Shown one piece after another: positions 18,834-28,084 of a DNA stretch of 54,669 nucleotides (positions within the stretch are counted from its first letter, which is position 1; each line of letters starts with the position of its first letter). A program made the position numbers and the translations under genes. The notes under the pieces were generated by a model. It had not been told where the DNA came from and searched no databases. It worked only from the letters and a program-made list of their open reading frames with translations. The stretch is from Bacteroidota bacterium (GTDB lineage Bacteria; Bacteroidota; Bacteroidia; UKL13-3): contig JAIYCU010000007.1 of the NCBI GenBank assembly GCA_027487835.1, positions 1-54,669 on the forward strand. Direction: 5' to 3'.

Positions 18834-19628
18834 TTACTTAACTTCATTTAAAAGTTGTTTAAAATATTTAGCACTGCTTAATAAACGGCTTCCATACCAA
18901 CTAAAAAGCTCTCCATCTACTAACATTATATTAGCTTCAGGCAAAAATGCTTTTAGCTCCTCAATATGTTTCTCTTTAAATGGGTATGGCTCTGATGATA
19001 AAAAAACTAAATCTGGATTTAAAACTTTGATTTCTTCCTGAGTCAAAATTGGGTATCTAGCCAGTTTATTTGCAGCATTTAGGCATCCCATTCTTTGCAA
19101 CATATCGTTTATAAAGGTATCATTACCCGCAGCCATCCAAGGCTCCCGCCAAATTAGGTATAAACATTTTTTAGGTTCGGTCTGAACCAACAATGAATCA
19201 AATTCATTTTGTAATTGGGTTAGAAATTGTTGAGCCTCGGCTTCTTTACAAACCAATTCACCCACTCCAGAAATCATTCGATAGGCATCTTCCAAATTTT
19301 TGATATCACTTATCCAAACTGGAAATTCATCCATTAATTCTTCAAGCTGATCCTTTTCATTTTCTTCCTTATTGCCAATAATTAAATCGGGTTGTAAGGT
19401 TCTGATAAGGTCTAACTTTAACTTTTTGGTGCCACCTATTTTAGGTTTGCTTTGGTGCATTTCTTTTGGATGAATACAAAAAATAGTTTGGGCTAATACT
19501 TCATGGCTTAGGCCTAAACTATACAACAGTTCTGTTTGAGAAGGCACTAAACTAATGATGCGTTGCGGGTTAGCTGGCACTTCTACCCTTCTACCCATCA
19601 TGTCTATCCTCCATTTTTTTTGGTTCAT
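18834..19628 (-). CDS. BtuF-like helical-backbone binding protein without signal peptide
   Basis: 264 aa protein of the periplasmic-binding class III fold. RIISLVPSQTELLYSLGL, the GGTKKLKLDLIRTLQPDLIIG segment, YLIWREPWMAAGNDTFINDMLQRMG and LNPDLVFLSSEPYPF follow BtuF, the vitamin B12 binding protein. Unusually, the sequence opens directly with MNQKKWRIDMMGRRVEVP and has no hydrophobic leader; no permease or ATPase gene is nearby. It may act in the cytosol or its real N-terminus may lie elsewhere, but no in-frame leader is apparent. Ligand is probably a corrinoid or metal complex. Confidence 0.82.
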   Translation of the reverse strand: MNQKKWRIDMMGRRVEVPANPQRIISLVPSQTELLYSLGLSHEVLAQTIFCIHPKEMHQSKPKIGGTKKLKLDLIRTLQPDLIIGNKEENEKDQLEELMDEFPVWISDIKNLEDAYRMISGVGELVCKEAEAQQFLTQLQNEFDSLLVQTEPKKCLYLIWREPWMAAGNDTFINDMLQRMGCLNAANKLARYPILTQEEIKVLNPDLVFLSSEPYPFKEKHIEELKAFLPEANIMLVDGELFSWYGSRLLSSAKYFKQLLNEVK

Positions 19629-19673
19629 ACCTTAGCAAAAAAGCAAAAGAAAACGAAATATCCCAAAGGACCT

Positions 19674-19681
19674 TATATTTG
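19674..19681 (+). promoter_or_regulatory. Predicted -7 box of the yebC gene
   Basis: TATATTTG is an exact TAnnTTTG match 27 bases before the ATG at 19709, in the 80 bp gap between divergent genes. Confidence 0.55.
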
Positions 19682-19708
19682 CCCTCGTTTACATCATAAA
19701 ATTACGAA

Positions 19709-20422
19709 ATGGGAAGGGTATTTGAAAAACGCAAGCATAAAATGTTTGCACGCTACGCCAAAATGAGTCAGGCATTTACCAAAATTGGGAAAGAAATTGC
19801 AATTGCAGTAAAGATTGGCGGTATAGATCCTGATGGCAATTCGCGCTTAAGAGCCATTATTGCCAATGCTAAATCAGTAAATATGCCTAAAGCTAATATT
19901 GATGCGGCCATTCAACGCGCTTCTACCAAAACAGAAAAAGAAATGGAGGAAATTGCCTACGAAGGCAAAGGTCCACATGGCGTGGCCATGATTATTGAAA
20001 CTGCTACAGACAATCCAACGCGCACCATTGCAAATCTTAGGGCACATATGAATAAAACAGGCGGACAGATGTTAAATTCTGGAAGTTTAGATTTTTTATT
20101 TGAACGCAAAGGTATTTTTATCATTCCAATGAGCGGCATAGATTTAGAGAATTTTGAATTGGAAATGATAGATTATGGCATGGAAGATTTAGAGGAAGAT
20201 GGTGAAGGTAATTTTATCATTACTGCTCCTTTTACAGAATTTGGCACCTTGCAAAAAGCCTTGGAAGACCGTAAAATTGAAATTATAAATGCCCAATTGC
20301 AGCGCATTCCAACAAGCACTTTGGTTGAATTAAACGATGAGCAACAAGAAGATTTTGGCAAATTGCTAGATAGATTAGATGAAGATGATGATGTTGTAAA
20401 CGTTTGGCATAATTTAAAATAA
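19709..20422 (+). CDS. YebC/PmpR-family protein
   Basis: 237 aa protein of the YebC family, known as DNA-binding regulators and, in recent work, as factors easing translation through proline runs. The family start GRVFEKRKHKMFARYAKMSQAFTKIGKEI and the EIAYEGKGPHGVAMIIE segment are both present, and three domains of the fold are complete. The Lys/Arg-rich N-terminus is the nucleic-acid contact. Two bp separate it from the next gene, so it leads a two-gene unit. Confidence 0.94.
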   Translation: MGRVFEKRKHKMFARYAKMSQAFTKIGKEIAIAVKIGGIDPDGNSRLRAIIANAKSVNMPKANIDAAIQRASTKTEKEMEEIAYEGKGPHGVAMIIETATDNPTRTIANLRAHMNKTGGQMLNSGSLDFLFERKGIFIIPMSGIDLENFELEMIDYGMEDLEEDGEGNFIITAPFTEFGTLQKALEDRKIEIINAQLQRIPTSTLVELNDEQQEDFGKLLDRLDEDDDVVNVWHNLK

Positions 20423-20424
20423 CT

Positions 20425-21957
20425 GTGAAAACTAGGTCGTCCAGAAAACCCAAGCTGATTGAAAGACAAGCAGAGCATTCAGATTTAAAAGCAATTATTA
20501 AACTGTCTCAGATTTGTTTTCCTAAAAATGATCCATGGACTTTGGCCATGCTCGAAAGCCAGTTTAAGATTTTTCCTGAAGGAATGCAGGTAATAGAGTA
20601 TGAAGGAGAAGTGGTTGGATCAGCCAGCAGCCTTATAATTAGTTGGGATGAGTACGACGACGACCATAGTTGGAAGGAAATTTGTGATAATGGATTTATT
20701 ACCAACCATGATGAAGAAGGTGACACTTTATATGGCATAGAGGTCATGGTTCATCCAGATTATCAAGGCTTAAAAATTGGCAGGCGTTTATATGAAATGC
20801 GCAAGGTTTTGTGTTTAGAAAAAAACCTAAAACGCATTTTAATTGGGGGCAGGGTTCCTAATTACCACAAGTATTTAAATGACTTTGGCATAAGGGCTTA
20901 TATCAAACGTGTAGTTGATAAAAAAATTAAAGACCCTGTAGTTACATTTCAGCTATCGCAAGGTTTTACTATTCAGCGCATCATTAAAGACTATTTGCCA
21001 GAAGACAAAGAAAGCGAAGGTTACGCCTTATTATTGGAGTGGATTAACTTAGATTATGTTCCTGAGATTAAGGAAAGAAGTGTATTAATGAAAAAAGTTC
21101 GTATTTGTTGCATACAATACGAGCTAAGAAAAATAAGAAGCTTTAAAGAGTTTGCCCAACAATGCGAATACTTTACCGATGTGGCCTCTAATTACAAGTC
21201 AGATTTTGCCTTGTTTCCAGAATTGTTCACCACGCAACTGCTCTCCTTGCATGAATATAAAAGTATGAGTCCGGAAGACAGTATTCGTAAAATTGACGAA
21301 TACACCGAAGACTACATAGAGTTGTTTTCAAGGCTTTCAATGGAGTATAATATCAATATTATTGCGGGCACTCATTTACAGGTAGAAGGTGAAAACTTAT
21401 ACAATATTTCTTACTTGTTTAAGCGCGATGGAACCTATGAAAAGCAATATAAAATTCATATTACAAGCAATGAAAGTAAGTGGTGGGGTGTAAAACCTGG
21501 CAACGAAATAAAAACCTTTAATACAGACTGTGGCCGTGTAGCCATAAATATTTGCTATGATGTTGAGTTTCCAGAAATGGCTAGGATTGCATGTAATAAA
21601 GGCGCTAAAATTATATTTGTACCCTTTTCAACAGACGAGAAGCATGGGCATTTACGAGTTAAAATTTGTGCGCAAGCAAGGGCAGTAGAAAATCAAGTAT
21701 TTGTAGCCACTGCGGGTACTATTGGAAATATTCCATCCGTAGATAATATGGATATTAATTATGCCCAATCTGGCATTTACACACCTTCAGATTTTGCCTT
21801 TCCGCCAGATGCTATTGCTGGAGAATGCAGCACCAATATTGAAACCGTTGTAATTGCAGATTTAGACTTAGCTGCTTTGGAACGTGCTAGAAATACTGGA
21901 ACAGTTTTAAATTGGAAAGACAGAAGAAATGATATGTATGATGTGATGGAGAAATAA
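20425..21957 (+). CDS. GNAT acetyltransferase-nitrilase fusion protein
   Basis: 510 aa from a GTG two bases after the yebC stop. Residues about 12-200 form a GNAT domain (HPDYQGLKIGRRLYEMRK is the acetyl-CoA loop). Residues about 225-500 form a carbon-nitrogen hydrolase domain with catalytic Glu in LFPELFTTQL, Lys in YKIHITSNESKWWG and Cys in ININICYD-like INICYDVEFPE. The pairing suggests sequential acylation and deacylation or amidase chemistry on one substrate, but neither substrate is known to me. Both active sites look intact. Confidence 0.88.
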   Translation: MKTRSSRKPKLIERQAEHSDLKAIIKLSQICFPKNDPWTLAMLESQFKIFPEGMQVIEYEGEVVGSASSLIISWDEYDDDHSWKEICDNGFITNHDEEGDTLYGIEVMVHPDYQGLKIGRRLYEMRKVLCLEKNLKRILIGGRVPNYHKYLNDFGIRAYIKRVVDKKIKDPVVTFQLSQGFTIQRIIKDYLPEDKESEGYALLLEWINLDYVPEIKERSVLMKKVRICCIQYELRKIRSFKEFAQQCEYFTDVASNYKSDFALFPELFTTQLLSLHEYKSMSPEDSIRKIDEYTEDYIELFSRLSMEYNINIIAGTHLQVEGENLYNISYLFKRDGTYEKQYKIHITSNESKWWGVKPGNEIKTFNTDCGRVAINICYDVEFPEMARIACNKGAKIIFVPFSTDEKHGHLRVKICAQARAVENQVFVATAGTIGNIPSVDNMDINYAQSGIYTPSDFAFPPDAIAGECSTNIETVVIADLDLAALERARNTGTVLNWKDRRNDMYDVMEK

Positions 21958-21959
21958 TC

Positions 21960-23054
21960 CTAATAAATAGGAATTTCAATTACAAAAGTACTCCCCTTCT
22001 CTAACTCACTTCTTACAGTCAGCTTACAGCCAAGTGCTTCGAGTTTAGTTTTAGCTAAAAATAGGCTCAAACCTTTGCCTGTTGATGTTTTATGAAAACG
22101 TTGGTAAAAACCAAAAAGCCGGTCTTTAATTCTTTCAATTTCAATCCCTGAGCCATTATCCATTACTTCAATAAAAAGCTTCCCTGAATTTTCAAAAGCT
22201 AAAATTCGTAAATCGAATGCTTGATTTTCCTTTCTATATTTAATGGCATTATGAATGAGCGCCTTTATTACAAATTCTAAAATATATTTTGGAAAATTTA
22301 ATACTAATTGGTCACTTATATCTAATAAAACATTGGCTTTCGCTTCTTTTAGTGCTTCCTTAAATTCATTAATTTCGGTTTGAACCAAATTACGCAACAC
22401 AATACTTTCAGATTGTAATGGATCTAAGTTTCTTAATTCAATACCAAGAATAAGGTCAGTTAAAGTTTGATTCAGTAATTCTGCACTTTGGCGAAGTCCT
22501 TTTATTAATTCATCATCTTTATTATCCTCAGTTTCTAGCAAGGCAGTAATGGCCAAAATATTGGTAAGTGGCCCACGCATATTATGTGTAGTGATATAAT
22601 TGTATTTTTCAAGATTCTTATTCATCTTACACAACTCTAGAATAAGTTGATTTTTTTCTTCATTGGCCTTTTTCAAAGGCGTAATGTCCCTAGAATTAAT
22701 CACAAAAAAATTAAACTCTGGATTGTTTAATTGATTGTTTCCAAAGGCTTCTAGGTTAATATAGCTTCCGTCTAAATTTCTAAGCCTAAACTCGATGCGT
22801 TCTGACGCGCCTTCCTTTTGTAAGGCTCTCAAAAAGGTATCTCGAACCATGATAAAATCATCAGGGTGTACTAGTTCCAAAATATTTACTCCTTTTAATT
22901 CATTCTCTTGGTAACTCATTTTTTGTTTAATTGAGCTACTTTGAAATAGAATTTTTCCCGTCTTATCTACAAGGGTTATGATATCAGAATTATTGAGTAA
23001 AAATAATTTGAATGCATTTTCAGAAATAGAACCATTGGGCAAATTGAGTAACAT
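21960..23054 (-). CDS. PAS-domain sensor histidine kinase
   Basis: Soluble 364 aa kinase. A PAS domain (about 14-125; NSDIITLVDKTGKILFQSSS, then LVHPDD) with PAC tail precedes a short helix and the transmitter. The H-box HNMRGPLTNIL, N-box HNAIKYR, G1 DNGSGIE and G2 TGKGLSLFLAK are all recognisable. No membrane segment or receiver is present, so it senses a cytosolic cue. It lies 24 bp downstream of the membrane NTPase gene, suggesting a shared transcript. One motif copy lies at 22377-22386. Confidence 0.9.
   Translation of the reverse strand: MLLNLPNGSISENAFKLFLLNNSDIITLVDKTGKILFQSSSIKQKMSYQENELKGVNILELVHPDDFIMVRDTFLRALQKEGASERIEFRLRNLDGSYINLEAFGNNQLNNPEFNFFVINSRDITPLKKANEEKNQLILELCKMNKNLEKYNYITTHNMRGPLTNILAITALLETEDNKDDELIKGLRQSAELLNQTLTDLILGIELRNLDPLQSESIVLRNLVQTEINEFKEALKEAKANVLLDISDQLVLNFPKYILEFVIKALIHNAIKYRKENQAFDLRILAFENSGKLFIEVMDNGSGIEIERIKDRLFGFYQRFHKTSTGKGLSLFLAKTKLEALGCKLTVRSELEKGSTFVIEIPIY
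22377..22386 (-). repeat. Dispersed motif GGTTTGAACC
   Basis: Inside the PAS kinase gene; coding frame GTT-CAA-ACC (Val-Gln-Thr), extended to GGTTCAAACCGAA. Confidence 0.7.
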
Positions 23055-23078
23055 TTTATTTTGGATATGAATTTACAA

Positions 23079-24191
23079 CTATAAAGATAAAATAAGCAAT
23101 TCCCTTTTTTCATTTGGGTTAATTTTAAGGTAGTGCTGCCAAGCCATTAAGTCACCAGCCCCGATAATCCAGATAACATTTTTTTGCCAAAGAATATCCT
23201 TAACTTCTGCAATTTGCGAATCAATTTGCGCTGTATTCATAAATTCATAGCCGGCAGGGTCAGAAGGATTCACATCATCAATAATTAATGTATCACTTGA
23301 CTTCCAATCCCAAAAGCTTGGCCCAGGAATTTGATTTGGAACAGATTTTACATCTGATAAAAATTTTGCAAATGGCACATAAGCACAAGTTTTCCATAGA
23401 AAAGCCCTTTCCGTTGCCATTCCAATTGCTAATGTAGTTTTGCCTTTATTAGCTCCACCATAAATAATTACATGGGTAGGCAAATTATTATCTTTTATAA
23501 ATTGTTCAACTTGTTTAATATTTTGTGGGTGCAGCAAATGTTGCCATTGAGAAAGGCGAGTTTGCCAAGGAAACCTAGCTTGTTGCAGAAATATTTTTAC
23601 TGGATACCAATAACAAAACGCAATAGCTAAATAAATCCCTAACAGCACTAGAATCCAATGCATCGAAAATGATTCATCAAAATAATTATAAAAGCTAAAA
23701 GCGCCTAACCAAAAAAAACAAACATCTGTAAAAGTATCAAAAAAAATATTGAGCCATTTGGGCTTAAAAGTATATTGAGATTGTTGGTTGAGCTTAACTT
23801 TTGCGCTATTTTTCTTTAGTAATAAGGGTCCAAGAAAATTATAAATTTCAAAGATGGTCCATATTAATCCACTAAAATAGGCAGCCAAATCAAATCTCTG
23901 GTAAGGTGTTGCATGAAAAAAAATAACCGCCAAAAGTAAGCCAAGGGTAAAATGACCCAATTGGTTGGCTAGCCAAGCATAACTTAAACTTACACCTCTA
24001 TAGGAGTCTTTGCCTATTAAGTCATCTTTTAGTTGACCCAGAATATCTGAAAATGTTAACTTTTTCACTTGGTAAAGGTAAACTAAGTAAAGGTTGTTAA
24101 TTGCTCCATTTAATAAGTCAAACCAATCAATTAAACATTCATTTGATTCTTTAACTTTACTCAAAATCGGTTTTCTGATTATATTTGCCAA
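23079..24191 (-). CDS. Membrane protein with C-terminal P-loop NTPase, unrecognised
   Basis: 370 aa from a TTG start. Residues about 1-75 are soluble; four hydrophobic segments follow (about 78-93, 100-124, 148-170, 175-197); a cytosolic P-loop domain occupies about 205-370. Walker A is GGANKGKTT (245-252), Walker B is LIIDD (302-306), and VIWIIGAG is a likely sensor-1 strand. The order and the Asp-Asp pair after four hydrophobics recall DnaA/DnaC-like AAA+ ATPases, but I cannot name a family. It is followed by a PAS histidine kinase at 24 bp and diverges from hpd, sharing its promoter region. Confidence 0.7.
   Translation of the reverse strand: MANIIRKPILSKVKESNECLIDWFDLLNGAINNLYLVYLYQVKKLTFSDILGQLKDDLIGKDSYRGVSLSYAWLANQLGHFTLGLLLAVIFFHATPYQRFDLAAYFSGLIWTIFEIYNFLGPLLLKKNSAKVKLNQQSQYTFKPKWLNIFFDTFTDVCFFWLGAFSFYNYFDESFSMHWILVLLGIYLAIAFCYWYPVKIFLQQARFPWQTRLSQWQHLLHPQNIKQVEQFIKDNNLPTHVIIYGGANKGKTTLAIGMATERAFLWKTCAYVPFAKFLSDVKSVPNQIPGPSFWDWKSSDTLIIDDVNPSDPAGYEFMNTAQIDSQIAEVKDILWQKNVIWIIGAGDLMAWQHYLKINPNEKRELLILSL
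24180..24187 (+). promoter_or_regulatory. Predicted -7 box of hpd
   Basis: TATATTTG, exact TAnnTTTG, ends 4 bases before the first hpd ATG (24192). Initiation about 7 bases on would fall at or past that ATG, so either the mRNA is leaderless or translation starts at 24216. Confidence 0.5.
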
Positions 24192-25316
24192 ATGGAAACA
24201 AACGAAAAAGAGATTATGGCAACTACTTCTGATTTTTTGCCATTATTAGGAACGGATTATATCGAGTTATGGGTTGGAAATGCAAAACAAGCAGCTCATT
24301 ATTATAAAACAGCCTTTGGGTTTCAAAGTTTAGCCTATGCTGGTCCAGAAACAGGTGTAAAAGACAGAACCTCTTATGTTTTGGTTCAAAACAAAATGAA
24401 ACTGGTATTAACCTCTCCCCTACACTCTACTTCAGAAATTGCAGAACACCACAAGAAACATGGTGATGGAGTTAAAGTATTGGCTTTATGGGTAGATGAT
24501 GCTTATGATGCGTTTGAGCAAACTACCAAAAGGGGTGCAAAAGCTTATTTAGAACCACGAACACTTACAGATGAACAAGGTGAAGTAAGAATGAGTGGAA
24601 TTCATACTTATGGTGAAGTTGTTCATCTCTTTATTGAACGAAAGAATTACAATGGCGCCTTTATGCCTGGATTTAAAAAATGGGAAAGCACATATAATCC
24701 TTCTCCAGTGGGCTTATTATATGTAGACCATTGCGTTGGAAATGTTGGTTGGAACCAAATGAACCCTTGGGTAAAATTTTATGAGGAGGTAATGGGCTTT
24801 AAAAACATATTATCCTTTGACGATAATGATATTTCAACAGAATATTCGGCGCTAATGAGCAAGGTAATGAGCAATGGCAATGGATATGTTAAATTTCCTA
24901 TAAATGAACCTGCTGAAGGAAAAAGAAAATCGCAAGTAGAAGAATATTTAGAATTTTATGAAGGCGAAGGAACTCAACATGTGGCAATTGCTACAAATGA
25001 TATCGTAGCTACTGTTAAAGAATTAATGGCAAGAGGGGTAGAATTTTTAAAGGTACCCAACACCTATTATGATGATTTATTAGACAGGGTTGGCCCAATT
25101 GAGGAAGACCTTGGCCCTTTGAGCGAATTAGGAATTTTAGTAGATAGAGACGATGAGGGTTATTTATTACAGCTTTTTACCAAACCAGTAGAAGACCGCC
25201 CAACCATGTTTTATGAAATTATTCAACGTAAAGGCGCTAAATCATTTGGCAAAGGCAATTTTAAAGCTTTGTTCGAAGCCATAGAAAGAGAACAGGAACT
25301 TAGAGGCAATCTCTAA
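24192..25316 (+). CDS. hpd: 4-Hydroxyphenylpyruvate dioxygenase
   Basis: Fe(II) enzyme that turns 4-hydroxyphenylpyruvate into homogentisate in tyrosine catabolism. Two vicinal-oxygen-chelate halves are present. Metal ligands are H180 (YVDHCVGNV), H263 (TQHVAIATND) and E342 (FYEIIQRKG); the C-terminal helix that gates the active site is complete. 374 aa is normal. The start could be 24192 or the Met at residue 9 (24216), because the promoter-like box sits almost on the first ATG. No homogentisate pathway partner is adjacent. Confidence 0.96.
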   Translation: METNEKEIMATTSDFLPLLGTDYIELWVGNAKQAAHYYKTAFGFQSLAYAGPETGVKDRTSYVLVQNKMKLVLTSPLHSTSEIAEHHKKHGDGVKVLALWVDDAYDAFEQTTKRGAKAYLEPRTLTDEQGEVRMSGIHTYGEVVHLFIERKNYNGAFMPGFKKWESTYNPSPVGLLYVDHCVGNVGWNQMNPWVKFYEEVMGFKNILSFDDNDISTEYSALMSKVMSNGNGYVKFPINEPAEGKRKSQVEEYLEFYEGEGTQHVAIATNDIVATVKELMARGVEFLKVPNTYYDDLLDRVGPIEEDLGPLSELGILVDRDDEGYLLQLFTKPVEDRPTMFYEIIQRKGAKSFGKGNFKALFEAIEREQELRGNL

Positions 25317-25398
25317 TTTTTATTAACAGTACAAGTTTCTTTGTGTGAAAGATTTCTTTGACACAAGGAAACTAAGTATTTTAACTATTTTCGCGCCA

Positions 25399-27186
25399 AT
25401 GGACCATATTAGGAATTTTTGCATTATTGCACACATCGACCACGGAAAAAGTACCCTAGCAGATAGGTTATTAGAATATACAAACACCACCTCAAAGCGC
25501 GAAATGCAGGCGCAAGTGTTGGATGATATGGATCTTGAAAGAGAAAGAGGTATTACCATTAAAAGCCATGCCATTCAAATGGATTACAGCTTAGATGGAA
25601 AAAAATACACCCTTAATTTAATTGACACACCGGGCCACGTAGATTTTAGTTACGAAGTTTCTAGATCAATTGCAGCCTGTGATGGCGCCTTACTAATTGT
25701 AGATTCGAGCCAAGGTATTCAAGCACAAACCATTTCAAACCTTTATTTAGCCATAGAACAAGGCTTGGAAATTATTCCTATTCTTAATAAAATCGACTTA
25801 CCTCACTCTATGCCAGAGGAAGTTAGCGATCAAATTATTGATTTAATTGGGTGTGACTATGAAGATATTTTACGTGCCTCTGGGAAAACTGGGGCAGGTG
25901 TACACGAAATTTTAAAAGCCATTGTACATAGAGTTCCAGCCCCAAAAGGTAATCCAGAAGCGCCGTTAAAAGCGCTCATTTTCGATTCAGTTTTCAATTC
26001 ATTCCGCGGTATTATTGCTTATTTCAGGGTGTATGATGGAGTAATAAAAAAGGGTGATAAGGTTAAATTCATGTCAACCGATTCTGCATATATTGCAGAA
26101 GAAGTTGGCGTTTTGCGTTTACAACAAGAACCTAAATCAGAAATTAGAGCTGGAGATGTTGGTTATATTATTTCTGGTATTAAGGAAGCAAGAGAAGTAA
26201 AAGTTGGAGATACAATTACACATATTGACAGAGCCACGCAAGAGGCAGTAAAAGGATTTGAAGATGTTAAACCGATGGTATTTGCGGGAATCTACCCTGT
26301 AGATACAGAAGATTTTGAAGAACTTAGAGAAAGCATGTATAAGCTCCAATTAAATGATGCCTCTCTCACCTTTGAACCAGAATCTTCCGCGGCCTTAGGT
26401 TTTGGATTTAGATGCGGATTCTTAGGAATGCTGCACATGGAAATTATTCAAGAACGCCTTGAACGTGAGTTCAAAATGACGGTTATAACAACCGTTCCAA
26501 ATGTGAGCTACCATGCCTATACTAACAAAGGAGAAATGGTTATTGTAAATAACCCAAGTGATTTACCTGAACCAAATTATATAGAGCGTGTTGAAGAGCC
26601 TTTTATTAATGCGCAAATCATTACCCATTCAGATTATGTTGGTGCTATTATGGGACTTTGCCTTGGAAAAAGAGGTATGTTAAAAGAACAAAAATACCTT
26701 ACCACTAATAGAGTAGAACTTATTTTTGATATGCCCTTGGCCGAAGTTGTATTCGACTTCTTTGATAAGCTAAAGACCATTTCTAGAGGCTATGCCTCGT
26801 TTGACTACCATCCAATTGGTTATGTAGAATCTGACTTGGTAAAATTAGATATACTACTAAACAAAGAAAATGTAGATGCCCTTTCTGCGATTATTCATAG
26901 AGATAGAGCCTATGATTTTGGGAAAAGAATTTGTGAAAAGTTGAAAGACTTAATACCTAGACACCAATTTGAAATTCCTGTACAAGCCTCAATTGGTGCT
27001 AAAGTTATTGCCAGAGAATCTATTAGAGCGCTTAGAAAAGATGTAACGGCAAAATGCTATGGAGGTGATATTTCTAGAAAACGTAAATTACTTGAAAAAC
27101 AAAAGGAAGGTAAAAAACGCATGCGCCAAGTGGGCTCGGTAGAAATTCCACAATCAGCATTTATGGCTGTACTAAAACTAGATTAA
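25399..27186 (+). CDS. lepA: Elongation factor 4 (LepA)
   Basis: Ribosome-binding GTPase that back-translocates stalled ribosomes. 595 aa from ATG 25399; the open frame also runs back to a GTG at 25345, but the family begins [19 protein letters not shown], so I place the start at 25399. G1 HIDHGKST, G2 [15 protein letters not shown] and NKID are intact, and the C-terminal CTD with [20 protein letters not shown] is complete. folD follows after 13 bp. Confidence 0.97.
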   Translation: MDHIRNFCIIAHIDHGKSTLADRLLEYTNTTSKREMQAQVLDDMDLERERGITIKSHAIQMDYSLDGKKYTLNLIDTPGHVDFSYEVSRSIAACDGALLIVDSSQGIQAQTISNLYLAIEQGLEIIPILNKIDLPHSMPEEVSDQIIDLIGCDYEDILRASGKTGAGVHEILKAIVHRVPAPKGNPEAPLKALIFDSVFNSFRGIIAYFRVYDGVIKKGDKVKFMSTDSAYIAEEVGVLRLQQEPKSEIRAGDVGYIISGIKEAREVKVGDTITHIDRATQEAVKGFEDVKPMVFAGIYPVDTEDFEELRESMYKLQLNDASLTFEPESSAALGFGFRCGFLGMLHMEIIQERLEREFKMTVITTVPNVSYHAYTNKGEMVIVNNPSDLPEPNYIERVEEPFINAQIITHSDYVGAIMGLCLGKRGMLKEQKYLTTNRVELIFDMPLAEVVFDFFDKLKTISRGYASFDYHPIGYVESDLVKLDILLNKENVDALSAIIHRDRAYDFGKRICEKLKDLIPRHQFEIPVQASIGAKVIARESIRALRKDVTAKCYGGDISRKRKLLEKQKEGKKRMRQVGSVEIPQSAFMAVLKLD

Positions 27187-27199
27187 TCTTTTTGCACGC

Positions 27200-28057
27200 A
27201 TGAAAATACTCAACGGAATTGAAGTTTCAAAATCACTCAAACAAGAAATTAAAAGTAAAGTTGATGCGCTAAAATTAACGGGTAAAAGAGCTCCACATTT
27301 AGCGGCTATCCTAGTTGGTTCAGATGGCGCTAGCATGACCTATGTAAATGCAAAGGCAAAAGATTGTGAGGAAGTTGGGTTTGATTCAACCGTCCTGCGC
27401 CTTGAGGCAACAATAAGCGAAGAGGATCTTTTGAAAGAAGTTATAAAGATTAATCAAAATACTGAAATTGATGGGCTCATTGTACAATTGCCATTGCCTA
27501 AACACATCAATGAAAAAAAAGTAACTGAAACCATTAGTTATAAAAAAGATGTAGATGGTTTTCATCCTATGAATGTTGGCCTTATGTTTAAAGGAATAAA
27601 AACCTTTCTACCAGCCACGCCATTTGGTATCATTAAAATGTTGGCACACTACAAAATCGAAACTGCAGGCAAACATTGTGTTATTATAGGCAGAAGTGAT
27701 ATTGTTGGTAAGCCCATGAGTGCACTTATGCTTCAACAAAATGCAACCGTTACAGTTTGCCATAGCCGCACACCAGATGTTAGCTATTTTACAAAGCAAG
27801 CAGATATTATTATTGCGGCTGTTGGTATTCCAGAATACTTAACTGGGGATATGATTAAAGAAGGTGCTGTTGTAGTAGATGTGGGCATTACACGCGTTGA
27901 AGATGCGAGCACAAAGAGCGGTTATAAACTTAAAGGAGATGTACACTTTGAATCTGTTGCCCCAAAATGCAGCTGGATAACACCTGTACCAGGTGGCGTT
28001 GGCCCTATGACAAGAGTGGGTTTACTTTTAAATACGCTTCAAGCCATAGAAGCATAA
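27200..28057 (+). CDS. folD: Bifunctional methylenetetrahydrofolate dehydrogenase/cyclohydrolase
   Basis: Interconverts 5,10-methylene- and 10-formyl-THF, the one-carbon supply for purines and formyl-Met-tRNA. Landmarks: YVNAKAKDCEEVGF with the catalytic Lys, DGLIVQLPLPKHI, the dinucleotide-binding VIIGRSDIVGKPM and PVPGGVGPMTRV. 285 aa is normal. It is 13 bp after lepA and its end faces the convergent kinase-like gene; a GGTTGAACC lies in the gap at 28062. Confidence 0.97.
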   Translation: MKILNGIEVSKSLKQEIKSKVDALKLTGKRAPHLAAILVGSDGASMTYVNAKAKDCEEVGFDSTVLRLEATISEEDLLKEVIKINQNTEIDGLIVQLPLPKHINEKKVTETISYKKDVDGFHPMNVGLMFKGIKTFLPATPFGIIKMLAHYKIETAGKHCVIIGRSDIVGKPMSALMLQQNATVTVCHSRTPDVSYFTKQADIIIAAVGIPEYLTGDMIKEGAVVVDVGITRVEDASTKSGYKLKGDVHFESVAPKCSWITPVPGGVGPMTRVGLLLNTLQAIEA

Positions 28058-28084
28058 TTCGGGTTGAACCAATCAAGCTTTAGT

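Noticed and set aside
25345-25398. N-terminal extension of LepA from a GTG at 25345
   Set aside because: The family begins at the Met at 25399 directly before DHIRNF; the extra 18 residues match nothing.
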